Below are positions 1 through 10,571 of a stretch of 48,947 nt of DNA, one piece after another; positions within the stretch are counted from its first letter, which is position 1, and each line of letters starts with the position of its first letter. The stretch is from contig PJRA01000428.1 in NCBI GenBank assembly GCA_016987375.1, forward strand, positions 389,927-438,873. The letters run 5' to 3'. Under the pieces are notes generated by a model, which made no database searches, was not told where the DNA came from, and saw only the letters and a program-made list of their open reading frames with translations. The position numbers and the translations under genes were made by a program. Origin of the DNA: Brachionus koreanus (lineage: Eukaryota; Rotifera; Eurotatoria; Ploima; Brachionidae).

Positions 1-438
1 AAAATTAATAGTAAGGTTATTTCCCTAAAAATTTATCTTATAGTCCAGAAAAACCAAAAAATAGGTTATGCAGCTGTTTATGGCCCCCAAGTACCAGCAT
101 GTCACTGGACTGCCGACCTGAAACAAAAAAGTTTTCTTAAACTTATTTGAGTGTCTAAAACATATTAAAAATGCAAATCCTGTCAATCATAAAATTTAAG
201 CTCTTTTTTTGATTATAAATTAGATTTGCTACTCTTATCAGAAAAATTTGCATTTTAGTGTTTGTTCGAATTAATATTTTATTTCCTAAAAATGAATAAT
301 CAACATCATACATGTGCTCACATGCTCATTGACTTTGACTGGTGTATCCTTAAATGACTTTATAGATTTATGGACTTTATAGAAATATATTAGAGATGCA
401 AATATACCTGGAAAAGTTTCTCTAATAAATACTTGGGG
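1..438. other. AT-rich flank, no gene recognised
   Basis: No open frame of useful length and no recognisable domain. It lies just upstream of the transposase remnant and may contain its decayed 5' part, but I cannot show that. Confidence 0.4.
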
Positions 439-1050
439 TTTTTATCTGATTAACTTACTAACTGGCGTTTTCCTACAAGAGCTATCAGCGTTTGTTCAGA
501 TTGCATCATATAATCAAATCAAACGATCTGTTCGTCAGACAAATAATTTCAGAATCGTTAACACCACTATTGAAAATCACACAACTACTATGTCTAAGGT
601 GTTGACGAATGCCAATCAAAATGACGTGATAGCAATATGGGATACTATCTATTTATACATTGAAAAGTCAACTTCAAATGCATTTCAAAAACAGACATTT
701 TCAGAGCACAAAAACGTTGTCTATTGAAATTCATGGACACATGTTCAACCGACGGTACTTAAATTGAAACTATTGGTTCGTATCTTTCAAATGGCAAAAA
801 CAATGATGCAAAAATAGCAATGGACAACCTTAAAATATTTGATGATGCTGGTAATTGGTTTTTATCAGAAGATTTGTTTGTTGTTGATCGAGGTTTCCGA
901 GATACTCTTGAATTTTTAAAAAATTAAAATTATGAACCAAAAATGCTAAGCTACTTAAAAGGGAAACCTCATCCTAGTACTGATGAGGCAAATAGTTCTA
1001 GGCTGATAACTAAAATTAGATGGGTTATAGAGGCAGCAAATGGAAGGTAA
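439..1050 (+). pseudogene. Decayed DDE_Tnp_4-type transposase
   Basis: Translated in two frames, this stretch gives conserved pieces of the animal DDE_Tnp_4 (Harbinger/PIF-like) transposase family. About 460-727 gives a frame containing AIWDTIYLYIEKS and FQKQTFSEHKN. It ends in a stop near 726. After a frame change, about 770-1048 gives SNGKNNDAKIAMDNL, then DLFVVDRGFRDTLEFL, a stop, and [16 protein letters not shown] ending in EAANGR. The VDRGFRD block carries a catalytic Asp of the family. At least two in-frame stops and one frameshift show the copy is dead. I did not find the terminal repeats. Confidence 0.75.
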
Positions 1051-2115
1051 AAAAAAGTCTTTTATGTACATCTTTTATGATGTTGAAAATCAGTGAACAA
1101 AAAAATTGTCTACATCAAAGTAATGATTTATTAGATTTTAAATAAGTTTAATATAAATATTAAAAAATCGAAATCAAACTTCTGTTAATTTTTAAAAATG
1201 AATAATCTTATTTTTTAAAATATCTCATATTGTGAACCAAAACGTAAAATTTTGTATTATAACTAATAGTTAGAAAATAAAACATAATAAACAAAAAAAT
1301 GATTATTTATTTTTTTAAATTTTTTTTGAAACATATTCTGAGGTGAATATTATTTCAAGAAGTCTCATCGAAATTTAAACAAGTATCTATCTATCTTGAT
1401 AATGTTGAACATCATAAAATGCGAGCTATTTATCCGTTTTGTTGTTGAAGTGGAAGAATTTAATATATACCATATATGAAGACATTTAAGAAAATTTTTG
1501 TGCTATATTTGCAACAAAATAAATGCCAGAATAAATTTATTGATATAAAATTACAAAAATTAATTAGACTAGAAAATAAATTTAAATAAAAATTGTCTTG
1601 ATAGCTAATACAAAGTTAATTTCTCAATTCTTTTTTTCTAAAATTGACGGCTTTCAATATCAAATATTTTGGTTTGATTATTTTTCTATAATAAATTATA
1701 AAGTTTTTTTGTGATACTGATTCTTAAAAAATTAAATTTTAAAATTAAACTCAAATCTTCTTATTGTATTCAATTTTAAAATAGTTATTTATAGTAATTT
1801 CAAAATATTTTTTACAAAGATAAAATGTTGTTTTTTTAAAATTAAGAAAATTTCTATTTTTAATTATGCTTATAAACGTTTTTCTCGGAAATAAACGATT
1901 TAATCGTTTTAATTGTCTTAGATAAGAAACAAACTGAATACAAGACGCTTATTCATTAGTTTATTATTTTTTTTGAGTGAATAAAAATAAATTTCAAATA
2001 TAATTTAACATAAAACCCTAAATTTAATGATAATTGAGTAAATTTTTTGAATTTTTTTTCCAAAATTTAGTTTACTGATTAGTTTAATCTAAAATTTTAT
2101 TTTTTTTAAAAACAT
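1051..2115. other. AT-rich intergenic stretch
   Basis: Homopolymer-rich DNA with no coding signal seen on either strand. It should hold the promoter of the downstream four-gene cluster, but no promoter element can be recognised by eye. Confidence 0.4.
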
Positions 2116-2125
2116 TTTTAGATAA

Positions 2126-5100
2126 ATGATTTGTAGGCTAAAAAATATTTGTCTCTTCCTAGGTTTATCTTCAATTTTAATTTTTGTTTATAAATCAACC
2201 ACAAATGAACTATCATCAAGTACAACTGATCTTGATGAAAAGCAGAGAGAAGATTTTTTCAAAAATTCTTTGAATAATTCTGATGCCCATTTAATGTGGT
2301 TTGTTCAGGTAATATTTCAAAATAAGGTTAAAAAATTTTCCAAATTTTATCATAGATAACTGATTTGCATATTTCAATATTTCATGATCAAACAAGAATT
2401 GAACAATTCGAATTTTTTGTTCGAAATATTCTCAATTTAATTAAACCCATGGTCGTCTTAGTATCAGGTATTAAGGTGAATTCCAAAAAAAGAATCAATA
2501 ATGTGTTTTTAAAAGGTGATTTGACTGACGCCAAAGACAAGAATATGATCGGTTCCGGGCAAAATGAAGAAGAATGGAAGACATATAAAAAAATAGTAAC
2601 TGATAGTGGTGTTTTAAATTTTACTAAATGGCTTGATGTAAGAGGAAATCACGGTAAAAATATTTCTTTTTTTTTTAAATTTGCCTTGTAGGTATTTTAC
2701 TTTTGTAAATAAATAGATAACTTTGATGTTCACCAAAAAGATAGAAATTTTTATTCAAAATACGGAATCACAAAAAATAGTGAAAAATCGTTTAAATATG
2801 ATTTGAAGTTGGCCAATGGCGATAAATATTCATTTATTGGTATTGATGGATGCATCGAACCAGGACCTCGACGTCCCTACAATTTTTTCGGACGTCTTGA
2901 AGAAGTAGGAAAATGAAAACTATAACATATACAACTTATAGAAGTATTAAAATATTTTTTGAAGAAAGATTTGGAGCGTATAAAAAATTTCTCACAAACC
3001 AGTCATGATTCCAATGGGACAATTTGGTTTGGTCATTTTCCAACATCAACCATTCATTCTGTAATCAATTTGCACAATTTATTTAACAATGGTGTTGCTT
3101 ATTTATGTGGTCATTTGCATACACTGGCTGGTCTACTTCCATCCATGTACAGTCGTCATTCAAATGGTCTTCTAGAGCTAGAGCTTGGCGATTGGAAAGA
3201 CAATAGAATGTTCCGAATACTAGCTTTTGACTCGGGAATATTTTCTTTTCGAGATTTTAAACTGAAAAAAAATTTAAAAAATAATTCAATTTTTATATTA
3301 ATAACAAATCCTAAAGACATTCAATTTAAAACTGATCGTGAGCCTTTTCACCGGGCTCGATTCTCAACACACATTAGATTTTTGATATTTTCAAGTCATC
3401 AGATAACTAGTGCTAAGGTTTTTGTTGATGAGTTGCCAAGAGGAACAGCCGTCAAAGCCAACAATTCAAAAGTTTTATATACACTTGAGTGGAATGCTTT
3501 TGAATATTCAACTGGAGTTCATGAAATTAAAATAATAGTTGAAGATGACAAAAAAAACATTCAGATAGTCAGTCAAAATTTTGCCTTAGATAATTCAGTT
3601 AAATCATTTGGCATCTTAAGCAATTTTATCTTACTTGTCGACCAAATTTATTTTGTAAGTTATTTTTTTTGTTAATATTAGCTTAATCTTTGAGATGAAG
3701 AATTTTTTTTATTCTTTAGACCAGGACAGCTTTTTATTTATCAACAAGTGGAATTTTGCTTGCTTTAATATTTTTTAGATATAATAGAAAGAGATTTTCA
3801 GGTAATTTTATTTAAATATTAAATTATTGAAACCAATTTTACAAAAATTAAGTTAAAAATGTATACTTTTTCTAATTGAAAAAATCTAAGAACTGAAAAT
3901 TAGCACTTATTAATAGCCTAACTAAATCTTAACCATTTATTTTAATTTTTGATAATTTTTAATGAAAAAAAATGATGTATTCTACAGTTTTCCAGGGAAA
4001 CTTTAAAGAGATTATTTTTTTTTGTGTTGGATTCCTTACATACGGTCAATAAATCGGCCAACTAGGATGCGGGCGGTCATTTGTCCAGTCTTTTTTACGG
4101 TCTCTAGACCGCAAAATAATACAGCCAACTAGTATGTCAACTTAATCTTTAAAATATTTTTTTTTAAACAAAATGCTTTTAACTTAGTTATTTTTTTAAT
4201 CAAAAATGATGTTGTTTTGTTATTAAAAATTTTTTTTTCAAAAATGTATTAAAATTATTTAAATATTTTTTGGTTCTTAATATCTTTCAAATTTTTAATA
4301 ATACTTAGTTAGTTAAATAATTATTAAATTTAAAAATCTTTATTTCGAACAAATATTTAGTCTGTTTTCAAAATCATTTTAACATTCATTTATTATCTTA
4401 ATCTTAATTATAGTTAGTCTTAATTATTTTTATCTAAAAAAAAGTTCACTGATATTCAATAAATATTATTATATTTATTTATTGAATTTTAACTCTAATG
4501 AACAGAAGAAGAGGAAAGAAAAAGAATTTTTCTCCACGCATCATTCCCTTTTCGATGAACTCTCTCGTGATTGCTAGCCTCCGGTTTTCTGTCATGTTAC
4601 TGATAGTCTTCCTACTTTACATCGCCCTTGAGGTATCCATTGAACGGCTTTTTATGGTATCCATTATTCTTCCATTCTAAGTACATCTCCAAGCCATCGT
4701 AGTCTAATGTTCTTAATGCATTGACTTAATGACTCTGAATTTTTTCTATGTTGTATGAATCAGCATTCGACAAGTGTATCCCGGGATCCCTTTCAGTGTG
4801 GACAGTATTCTGACTTTATGGCAGATTCACCCATCCCCCAACATTCACTTCCGTACATCAGTGTTTCTTTTACTACAGAGTTTTACAGTTTGAGTTTTAT
4901 TTCCTTGCTATATTGATTGCTGATAAATGGTCACAGTCTAGCAAAGGCGCTCTTTGCTCTTAATGTCTCTTACACAAATATTAAATAATCTAAATTAAAT
5001 TAATTCAGAAACGTTAAATAAAAATTCTTTAATTAATTCAATTAAATTTTGGCAAATTTTTCTTTAACCTTGAGACTAAATGTCCTCACCTAATACTGAA

Positions 5101-6815
5101 ATCGATCTTAAGTAAAAGAGTAAAAACTAAGAAGTTGATATAAATTTTAAAAAATTTCATTTTATTCCATTGGATACGGGATTTTGTTGAATATTGAATT
5201 TCTATTCTTAAGGCTAAATTCAATAAAAAGTTAATAATTTTACTATTTTTTATTCATAGTCTAAATAATTGATAAATTAGTTTTTCTCAATGCGATTCAG
5301 TTTGGTACAAAAAGATGTGCTCTTACTGTTGAAAGTAGATAAAATCTTCTAAAATTTCTATATAAATAGGACTTCATTTATTTTTTTTATTTAATCATAA
5401 AATATTAAATAAAAAAAATAAATAAAAAATTCACTAAAAAAAGTTCACACAACTTAGAAGCGCTAAAATTTCAAGATTAAAAATAAAAAATTAAAAAGGC
5501 TGCTCTCGATGAATCGGGCATCGATGCCTATGTTCTAACAAAAAAAATACTTTTAGTTTTCAAATATTTATCTTTATCTATTCACATATAAAAATTTTAA
5601 TTTTTTATTTTTTTTACTATTAGATGATATTGATATAAAATCAAAAGTTAAAAATTTATTTGAGTTTCTTAAAAATTAAATGATAACAACATTGTGAAAT
5701 GTTTAGAATATCAGTATTGATATTAGTAATTTCTTTGAGCTAACATTGTTTTTAATAAAAAAATTACTTTGGTTTCAATAATAAAAGATAACTATTTTTT
5801 TTATTCAAATAAAAAAATTTTATTAAAAAAAATTAGTTCGATTTGTGACTTGTGAACCAGCAAGAACAATTTTGTTAGGCTATCTACGCAGATTTGTTCT
5901 TCTAACATCAATTGATTACATTTACTGGAGTTTAATTTTCATGACAATTTATGTTTTTTTTGGTAATTTTTTCTTTATTCTAAATTAACAGTGGTTTTAT
6001 CTATTAATTTTCGAAATTTTATTTAACACAAGTTTTCTAAATACGTAATAGATATTTTCAAGAAACTCATCGCGATCCCTTCTCCTTGAATAATGAGAGT
6101 CATATAATTATAATTCATAAATTAAATAAAATATGAAAAAAAAAATTAGAAAATAAATTTTTAAAAACACAAGCTTAAAAAACTAAATATATTATGAAAT
6201 TAACCACTGTTATGTATGAAATAAACAATTAATTTTCTAGCCTAAAAAACATCAAGGTCCATGGTTTGTTGGCGAAATATTAGGAGATCATTGGGGCGTG
6301 TGCTTTTCATGGGGAATTATAGTTAAAGGCGCTTTTTTGTCAGCCGATGCACAATATATTAATGGAACATTACATGTAAGTTTAATAATTTAATATTGAA
6401 TGAGAAAAAAATTTAAGTATCAATTAAGATGATTTTTTTTCAATTTTTGTCATTACTCGATTTATCTAGCGTTATTGAAACACGCTTTGTGAATTTAACA
6501 TTCCATGAGGACAATCCGCCAAATCTTAAAATATTTGCAATTTTTTTCCAAAATTTGTCCTTCCTATTTATTCTACTTTTTAGTCTATTGAATTTATACG
6601 AATTATATCTATCTTATTCGTTGATTTCAATTATTATTTGTCCTTTTAAAACATGGTTTTTAGTTTATTTTGTCCATTTACGGATCAAATGTCAAAATTT
6701 TAGTCTAAACGATTTCAAAGGAGTAATTGAAATTCCAAAATTCAGTAATCAATTTTGCAAATCTCCCCGCAAAGTCTCTTTGATCAATGATGACGACGAT
6801 ATTAAAATAAACTAA
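2126..6815 (+). CDS. TMEM62: TMEM62-like metallophosphoesterase membrane protein
   Basis: Nine exons: 2126-2308, 2356-2467, 2516-2653, 2717-2904, 2965-3654, 3720-3801, 5837-5962, 6257-6375, 6429-6815, giving about 674 aa (human TMEM62 is of similar size). The N-terminus has a membrane anchor (residues ~8-25). A calcineurin-like phosphoesterase domain follows, with ITDLHIS, SGDLTDAK, RGNHDNFDV, IWFGHFPTST and YLCGHLHT, which carry the Asp/His metal ligands. A beta-rich segment and several C-terminal membrane helices (with GPWFVGE) complete the family order. Exons 4/5 and 7/8 were set by matching family spacing; GGT is split across the exon 7/8 join. The substrate of this family is not established. 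An AG acceptor sits 4 nt before the ATG, and BROX starts 151 nt after the stop. Intron 6 is 2 kb and holds a LINE remnant. Confidence 0.9.
4045..4140. repeat. GC-richer patch with short direct repeats and hairpin
   Basis: Within TMEM62 intron 6. The motif GGCCAACTAGGATG near 4056 recurs as AGCCAACTAGTATG near 4123. Between them is a perfect inverted repeat, CGGTCT (4098-4103) and AGACCG (4106-4111) with a 2-nt loop. It looks like a fragment of a small repeated element. Confidence 0.45.
4498..4965 (-). mobile_element. LINE 3' end remnant (reverse-transcriptase C-terminal region)
   Basis: On the minus strand this intronic piece translates to broken segments typical of a non-LTR retrotransposon ORF2 end: LMYGSECWG, then LRWLGDVLRMEE, then AVQWIPQGRCKVGRLSVT, then a FIEKGM-like tail. 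Several stops interrupt it. The CATTAAGAA-containing stretch resembles the plus-strand fragment near 42990, so both probably come from one family. It lies antisense in TMEM62 intron 6. Confidence 0.7.
4966..5836. other. Remainder of TMEM62 intron 6
   Basis: AT-rich intronic sequence ending in the acceptor at 5835-5836. Nothing recognisable. Confidence 0.4.
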
Positions 6816-6900
6816 TTTTTCAATTAATTATTTCATTCTAATCAAAATATATTTTAGCTAATAAATTTTTATAAAATTTTTAGAGAACTTTTTAAATTTG

Positions 6901-6918
6901 TTGGATGTAACAATCCAA
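6901..6918 (+). promoter_or_regulatory. Intercistronic hairpin, TMEM62-BROX spacer
   Basis: TTGGAT (6901-6906) pairs perfectly with ATCCAA (6913-6918) around a 6-nt loop. It lies 49 nt before the BROX ATG, between the two reading frames. A role in RNA processing is only inferred, from a similar hairpin in the next spacer. Confidence 0.4.
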
Positions 6919-6966
6919 AATAAAAGAAATTAAGAAAAAAAATTTTTTTATTATTTAATTTTTAGA

Positions 6967-9778
6967 ATGTCTCATTGGTTTCATCGTAATCAGATTAAGG
7001 CCACAATACCAGTTGAGTTTGAGAAGCGAACATTTCCCAGCAATGCAGATTCCCAATCAATTTGCGTGTAATTTTTCATTTTGAACGATTAAATTATTTC
7101 CTATCAAATTTGTTTTAAAGACAACTTCGCCTTTCGAGGCTAAATTTGCTTGATTATCATTCGAATCCAGCAAACAGTGTTGAAAAAGTTTCGGATGAAT
7201 TTAACCGCTATGTATCGTTATTGCTCGGTTTCTTGAATGATTTAAGTAGTCAAACAACCGGTGACTCTAAGCTTAGATTCTCGATTAAATCCAAATGGAC
7301 ACAGTCTTTGGGATCAACTCATGTACAGTAAGAATAATTTGCTTTAAGCTATTGAAAATTATTTTCAATGTGTTAAACAATCTTTTTAATCAAAACAAGA
7401 AAAATTTATTTTTTGGGTCTTATAATATTTTTTTCAAAAATTATTTGGGTCTTCAAAATTACTTTTTTTATTCGAACTGGTCTTTTCTTAATAAAATTTA
7501 GTGACATCTGTTAAATGGACTTCGAGATAATTTTCCCTTTTAGCACATCAATGCTTGCTAACAACTTCAATTTTATTTGTTTCGAATTTTTCATTGTTAT
7601 ATTTTTCCAGATCTAAGAAGAAACTGTTGGCTGGATCAAGTTTAAAATATCTGCTACTTGACATTTCTTTACTGTTTTTGATAATACCAAATATTGTCGG
7701 TCAAGCATTGGTTTTGCACAGGGCATCCTCATCAATGTTTTGAGCTAGATTGAACGTCTTTACATCTTCTTGAATTAAGCTGATAGATTTAGAATCTTTA
7801 CATATGTATTTATTTGTTAAGTGACATGACTATTTCAATCTTATAAATTTCAGTTGATTTGGTGTCTCTAGGTTTGTTAAAAGAGTTCTTTATGGAATTT
7901 CATTGTATACCCAATAAATACTTATTAACTGATCTCTGAAATCATTACAAAGCTTATTATTGGGTAACTTTTTGGTTTTTTTTTATACCCAACTTGGATA
8001 AACATAAGATATTTGTGTTAATATATTGTTATTACTTATTTCAAAATCAAAAATATTTTCAAAAATTAAATTTTTGTTCTTTAAAAAGTGAAGAACAAGA
8101 TGCAGTATTTGAGATGGCATCTATGATTTTTAATAATGCTCTGTGGTTAACAAAACATGCTGCCTATGTTGCTGCAGTTCTTACCGAGTAATTATTCATA
8201 AACAAGTATTATTGACTTAAAAAAATGAATTTATTAGACCATCTGAAAAAGAAGCCAAAGAAATTCACAAATGTTTAAAAATGGCAGCTGGTCAATTTAA
8301 ATTCATACAAGAAAATTTAATTGGCAAATTCATTGTTGGATCAAATGAACAAAAAATTTTTTTTGACTGTACAGACCAGATTCTAAGTGTGTATACAAAC
8401 CAATCTAAGGCAGAAGCTCAAGAGAGTAATTTTATATGATTTCCATTAGAAAAAAAATTTTTAATTTTCGATTAAGTAACTATTGCCAGAGCTATTGAAC
8501 TTAAACATTCTCCAAGTTTAATTTCATCTATAGCTTATTCGACATCTATATTGTTTCAGACAGCAGGTCTTTGATAATTTTGAGTTATTTTAAAAATTTA
8601 ATTAATTTTTTTTCATACAGCGGATGCATTGATGAACTTGGAAAAAGTTGTGACAGGAAAATGGCAAAAATATCTCTTATTAAAAAGTCAATTTTACAAA
8701 TCACAAGCTTTTTGCTATTTTGGCCAGGATCTTTTGGCCCAAGACAAATGTGGAGATGCTATAAAATGCTTAGAACACAGCCTAAAACGTATATCTATTT
8801 CTAATTTAAAAAATCTGAAAAATCTAAAAAAATTTTTTAAGTTTATCAAGAAACAGAGCAAATATGTAAAGAATATGCCTCAATTAAAGGACCGGGAACA
8901 CAAGCTGTTCCTGAAAGACATGAATTTTTTAAAAATTTGTACAAAACAATTTTGAGGATTTCTGAAAAATGTGAACGTGAGAATGGCGTGATGTTCGTTT
9001 TTTTTATTATTTAACTCTTGGGAATATCATATTTCTTTTTAGTTACCACCAAAAGGTTCCATTAGAAACACCAGCATTGGAAAGCAAATCAATACATGGT
9101 CTTGCCGACCCAGAAGAATATGTTTTCCCGAATCCACATGAATTATGGACGCCATCAAACTACAGTTCATTTGATATTTCAAAAGCAGTCAAAGAAAGAT
9201 CGGTAACTAGTATTTTAAAATTAACTAGCGCATAGCAAAATTACCATTCTAATTATTAAGATGAAATAAGATTTAAATAATCATATCAAAGAGTTATATT
9301 TTTCGTTGAAGGTTTTTTTCCTACTGTTGATTGGGAATCAGATTCACTATAAGTAAAAGTAAATTATTTTTTAAAAATTAAAAACATACTAAAAATGGTT
9401 TATTTTTAAAAGGTATCTTAAAAAATTTTATTTCTATCACAAAATATTTAAGTTTCAATTTTTTTAAAAGAGGTCTAAAAAAACCCTCAACTATTCTAGT
9501 GTAAATTAGATACAAATTATTTGTTTTAGATGAAATTAAATGAAAAAAAAGCTATTTTTAAAAAATGATACAGCTAAGCGCTACTTTTTTTAAAGTATTT
9601 TGTAAAAAAATTTTATTTTTAGTTTTTTAATCGTTCTCAAAATGTACCGGCGCCAAAAGAGACACCAATGTAAACAAATTTAATAGATAAAATACTAAAA
9701 TTAATTCACAAATTATTATTTTTTAGACCACAGGGAAACGCTGAACCAGGCTCTGAAAGTGGATGCATTTTGTCATAA
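6967..9778 (+). CDS. BROX: BRO1-domain protein BROX
   Basis: Ten exons: 6967-7067, 7121-7327, 8089-8187, 8238-8425, 8477-8566, 8621-8788, 8842-8992, 9043-9202, 9623-9669, 9727-9778, totalling 420 aa (human BROX 411). The start MSHWFHRN and segments EEQDAVFEMASMIFN, ITIARAIELKHSPSL and LAQDKCGDAIKCLE match the BRO1 helical domain that binds CHMP4 ESCRT-III. The protein ends in CILS, a CaaX prenylation box like the human CYIS, so it should be farnesylated and membrane-bound. In human cells BROX acts at the nuclear envelope and endosomes. Exon 7 uses donor AT|GTTCG, which restores the NGVIYHQK family reading. AG lies 1 nt before the ATG. Intron 2 (761 nt) contains an inverted repeat. Confidence 0.95.
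7908..7966. repeat. 10-bp inverted repeat in BROX intron 2
   Basis: TACCCAATAA at 7908-7917 and its exact reverse complement TTATTGGGTA at 7957-7966. A further TATACCCAA occurs just downstream, near 7984. It could be the end of a small mobile element; no target duplication was identified. Confidence 0.4.
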
Positions 9779-9861
9779 ACTTTGTTTAAGCTGTTTTTAA
9801 TTTTTTATTTTTTTTAAATTAAAATTAACATTTTTTAATTTAAAATTTTTATTGTTGAACC

Positions 9862-9879
9862 ATCCGTCTTGCGACGGAT
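9862..9879 (+). promoter_or_regulatory. Intercistronic hairpin, BROX-SDHAF2 spacer
   Basis: ATCCGTC (9862-9868), loop TTGC, GACGGAT (9873-9879): a perfect 7-bp GC-rich stem in an otherwise A/T-only spacer, 50 nt before the next ATG. This is almost the same distance as the hairpin before BROX. Its function is inferred only. Confidence 0.5.
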
Positions 9880-9929
9880 AAACATTCAAATAATTTATTT
9901 CTAAAAAATTTTTCAAAAATTTTTAGAAA

Positions 9930-10424
9930 ATGAACAGAATTGTTTTAGGTTTAAGAAGAACAAATTTATTATCTCGTTTTAATTTTAAAACTACTCGGTA
10001 TTTAACCGATGGAAAAAAACTTACACCAGAAGAGCTTGAAATTGAAAAGATAAAAGAAAATGAAGCTAAATACTTTCAAAATGTAAAAAATAGCTTTGAT
10101 AATTTGCAGAAGAGCAGGTCATCTGAGAGCTTAGAAGAGAAACGTTCTCGTCTAATGTACCAATCGCGAAAACGTGGTACGCTAGAAAATGGGCTTTTAC
10201 TAAGTCACTTTTCGGCCAAATATCTACCTGGAATGGACGAATACAGTCTAAATGAATTTGACAAAATAATAAATGGTTTGCACAACGAGTGGGATTTGTA
10301 CTATTGGCTTACTGGTGCAACCAGAATTCCTGAAGATGTTCAATCAAACAAAGTTTTTCAACTAATGAAAGAATATTCGGCTAACCAGAACAAAGAAAGT
10401 CGAATTACTCAGCCTGATCTTTAA
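9930..10424 (+). CDS. SDHAF2: Succinate dehydrogenase assembly factor 2, mitochondrial
   Basis: Single exon, 164 aa. An arginine-rich, acid-poor N-terminus (residues ~1-25) looks like a mitochondrial presequence. The SdhE/Sdh5 core follows: YQSRKRGTLENGLLLSHF contains the RGxxE motif needed for covalent FAD attachment to SDHA, and LHNEWDLYYWLTG is the second conserved block. The role is flavinylation of succinate dehydrogenase in the matrix. An AG acceptor ends 3 nt before the ATG. The gene lies 151 nt after BROX and 147 nt before POLDIP2. An AATAAA overlaps the stop (10423-10428) and another is at 10453-10458, so a polyadenylation site just downstream is likely. Confidence 0.95.
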   Translation: MNRIVLGLRRTNLLSRFNFKTTRYLTDGKKLTPEELEIEKIKENEAKYFQNVKNSFDNLQKSRSSESLEEKRSRLMYQSRKRGTLENGLLLSHFSAKYLPGMDEYSLNEFDKIINGLHNEWDLYYWLTGATRIPEDVQSNKVFQLMKEYSANQNKESRITQPDL

Positions 10425-10458
10425 TAAATTCTCACTAATTTAATGAATTTTAAATAAA
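10423..10458 (+). terminator. Polyadenylation signals after SDHAF2
   Basis: Two AATAAA hexamers, at 10423-10428 (sharing two bases of the stop codon) and 10453-10458. They lie between the SDHAF2 stop and the acceptor in front of POLDIP2, as expected where 3' end formation is coupled to trans-splicing. Confidence 0.45.
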
Positions 10459-10571
10459 GTTTTATTTAGCGATTTTTTTTTTAATTTGAAAGCCGTGGTT
10501 AAGTAATAAAATCTTAAACAAAGCTAAATTTGGAAAATTTATTTTAAAAAAAATTGAAATATTTTTAGACA

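Noticed and set aside
4498..4680. 60-codon plus-strand open frame starting MNRRRGKKK
   Set aside because: The minus strand of the same DNA is a LINE ORF2 end; the plus frame is its shadow.
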